A stretch of DNA of 32,049 bases, taken from Bacteroidales bacterium. GTDB taxonomy: Bacteria; Bacteroidota; Bacteroidia; Bacteroidales; F082. The stretch's first letter is position 1. Each line of letters starts with the position of its first letter. Location: the NCBI GenBank assembly GCA_024681295.1, contig JAILBC010000010.1:1-32049 (forward strand), written 5' to 3'. Position numbers and translations under genes: made by a program. The notes beneath the pieces were generated by a model that was given only the letters and a program-made list of their open reading frames with translations, was not told the origin of the DNA and did no database searches. Positions 31,210 to 32,049 of the stretch are shown one piece after another.

Positions 31210-32049
31210 TTATTTCTGATACAACTTCTGCCAGTTCTTGTACTCGCGCTCTTGCCACGGGGCGTTGTGGTAGGCGTAGCTGACGATGGCGGGGATGACG
31301 GTGGTGCCTTCGGCGTAGACCATCTGCTGAAGTTCTTCGCTCACCTTGCCCCATGAACCGGCTTCGAGCAGGGTCGATGAAGAGCAGGCGCCGTCGCGCA
31401 CGTCGGCCACGGTGATCTGGATGGCATATTTGTGCATAGGCACTTCGTGTCCAAGGATCTCAGCGCAGACCACGGTGTCCTGGGCGAAGTTCTTGGGGGT
31501 GCCACCACCAACCATGAAGAGGCCCGACTGAGGGCTGTTCATTTTGATTTCGGTGAGTTCGAGGAAGTCGGCCACGCTGTCGATGCTCACGTAGGGTTTG
31601 CCGGCTTTTTTGCGAAGCCATTGGTGTTTGCCGATGCCGAAGCCAGCCGAGCTGTCGCTGAAGGCGGGGCAGAAAATCGGCACGCCGCACTCGTAGCAGG
31701 TCTGGATGAGGCTTTCCTTCTTCACGCCGTGGCCGTTGGCGAGCCATTTGCCTACTTCATAGAGGAACTCGCGGCTGCTGTAAGGACGGCATTCGAGAGT
31801 GTCGGCCACGTCGCAGGTGGCTTGGTCGCAAGCCTGAAGTTCTTCTTCGTCAATGAAGGTATCATATATACGGTCTATGTAGAGCTCACGCAACTTGGTG
31901 TCGGGAATGACGTTTTCCTTGGTGCCGATGTAGTGCTTGTAACCGAGGGCTTCGAAGAGGTCCATGTCGATGATGGAGGCTCCTGTGCTGACCACGGCGT
32001 CAACCATCTTGTTGCGGACCATCTCCACGTACACCTGCATGCAGCCGGC
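31210..32049 (-). CDS. deoxyhypusine synthase-like protein (5' end outside the window)
   Basis: The C-terminal 279 residues of a deoxyhypusine synthase-family enzyme; the frame is open to the window end (PAG-CMQVYVEMVRN), so the N-terminus is missing. Recognisable features are VVSTGASIIDMDLFEALG, the NAD-site region with CPAFSDSSAGFGIG, and LEAGSWGKVSEE, whose Lys corresponds to the catalytic lysine of deoxyhypusine synthase. Bacteria lack eIF5A, and bacterial members are thought to act in polyamine chemistry such as homospermidine formation; which reaction applies here is not shown by the sequence. It heads (or is inside) the run with the ureohydrolase-like gene, ruvC and the channel gene. 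Confidence 0.88.
   Translation of the reverse strand, partial: AGCMQVYVEMVRNKMVDAVVSTGASIIDMDLFEALGYKHYIGTKENVIPDTKLRELYIDRIYDTFIDEEELQACDQATCDVADTLECRPYSSREFLYEVGKWLANGHGVKKESLIQTCYECGVPIFCPAFSDSSAGFGIGKHQWLRKKAGKPYVSIDSVADFLELTEIKMNSPQSGLFMVGGGTPKNFAQDTVVCAEILGHEVPMHKYAIQITVADVRDGACSSSTLLEAGSWGKVSEELQQMVYAEGTTVIPAIVSYAYHNAPWQEREYKNWQKLYQK

Overview
The window reads as chromosomal DNA from a member of the order Bacteroidales (phylum Bacteroidota). The support is the set of families (BspA-type LRR protein, T9SS type A sorting domain, DUF3244-like protein, AAA_ATPase-like/PD-(D/E)XK protein, TPR-TM-HTH regulator), the purH-mreBCD gene order, promoters of the TAnnTTTG type, and starts preceded by A/T-rich tracts instead of Shine-Dalgarno sequences. 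I cannot place it more precisely. No rRNA, tRNA, CRISPR array, intact insertion sequence or replication origin was recognised.

Region 1 (1-6744, all minus strand) is the most unusual part: a compact operon for a ubiquitin-like conjugation system. In transcription order it encodes a cytoplasmic-looking BspA-type leucine-rich-repeat protein, a 475-residue exported protein of unknown family, a polyprotein with two tandem ubiquitin-like (beta-grasp) units and a helical C-terminal domain, a small membrane-anchored OB-fold-like protein, an E2-like protein with a H-x-N...C active site, and a fused E1 (ThiF)-zinc ribbon-JAB/JAMM protease. The set gives a modifier, an activating enzyme, a conjugating enzyme and a processing or removing protease, plus envelope partners that the well-studied bacterial systems (Bil, Bub, CBASS Cap2/Cap3) are not known for. 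A strong intragenic palindrome lies exactly over a Ser-Gly-Gly-Lys junction just after the second Ubl unit.

Region 2 (6853-14099) is housekeeping: recJ (minus) with a perfect 38-base palindromic terminator, then a plus-strand run purH-mreB-mreC-mreD-radA. The mrdA and rodA genes often found after mreD are absent here. radA carries an in-frame, repeat-derived insert between its zinc finger and its ATPase core.

Region 3 (14127-25366) is a polymorphic-toxin locus. It starts with a membrane-spanning TPR regulator whose promoter lies inside the radA end, followed by a small DUF3244-like exported protein, a small T9SS-tailed YD protein, a 2025-residue SpvB/FG-GAP/TcdB-mid/RHS protein with a C-terminal toxin domain, and a candidate lipoprotein immunity gene. 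After these comes an orphan RHS tip carrying a different HEYGH-type toxin end, a second candidate immunity lipoprotein, and a scar of a further cassette.

Region 4 (25367-32049) has an AAA-ATPase/PD-(D/E)XK gene that converges on and overlaps a minus-strand operon: a deoxyhypusine synthase-like gene (cut by the window end), a ureohydrolase-fold protein that has lost most metal ligands, ruvC, and a large MscS-type channel.
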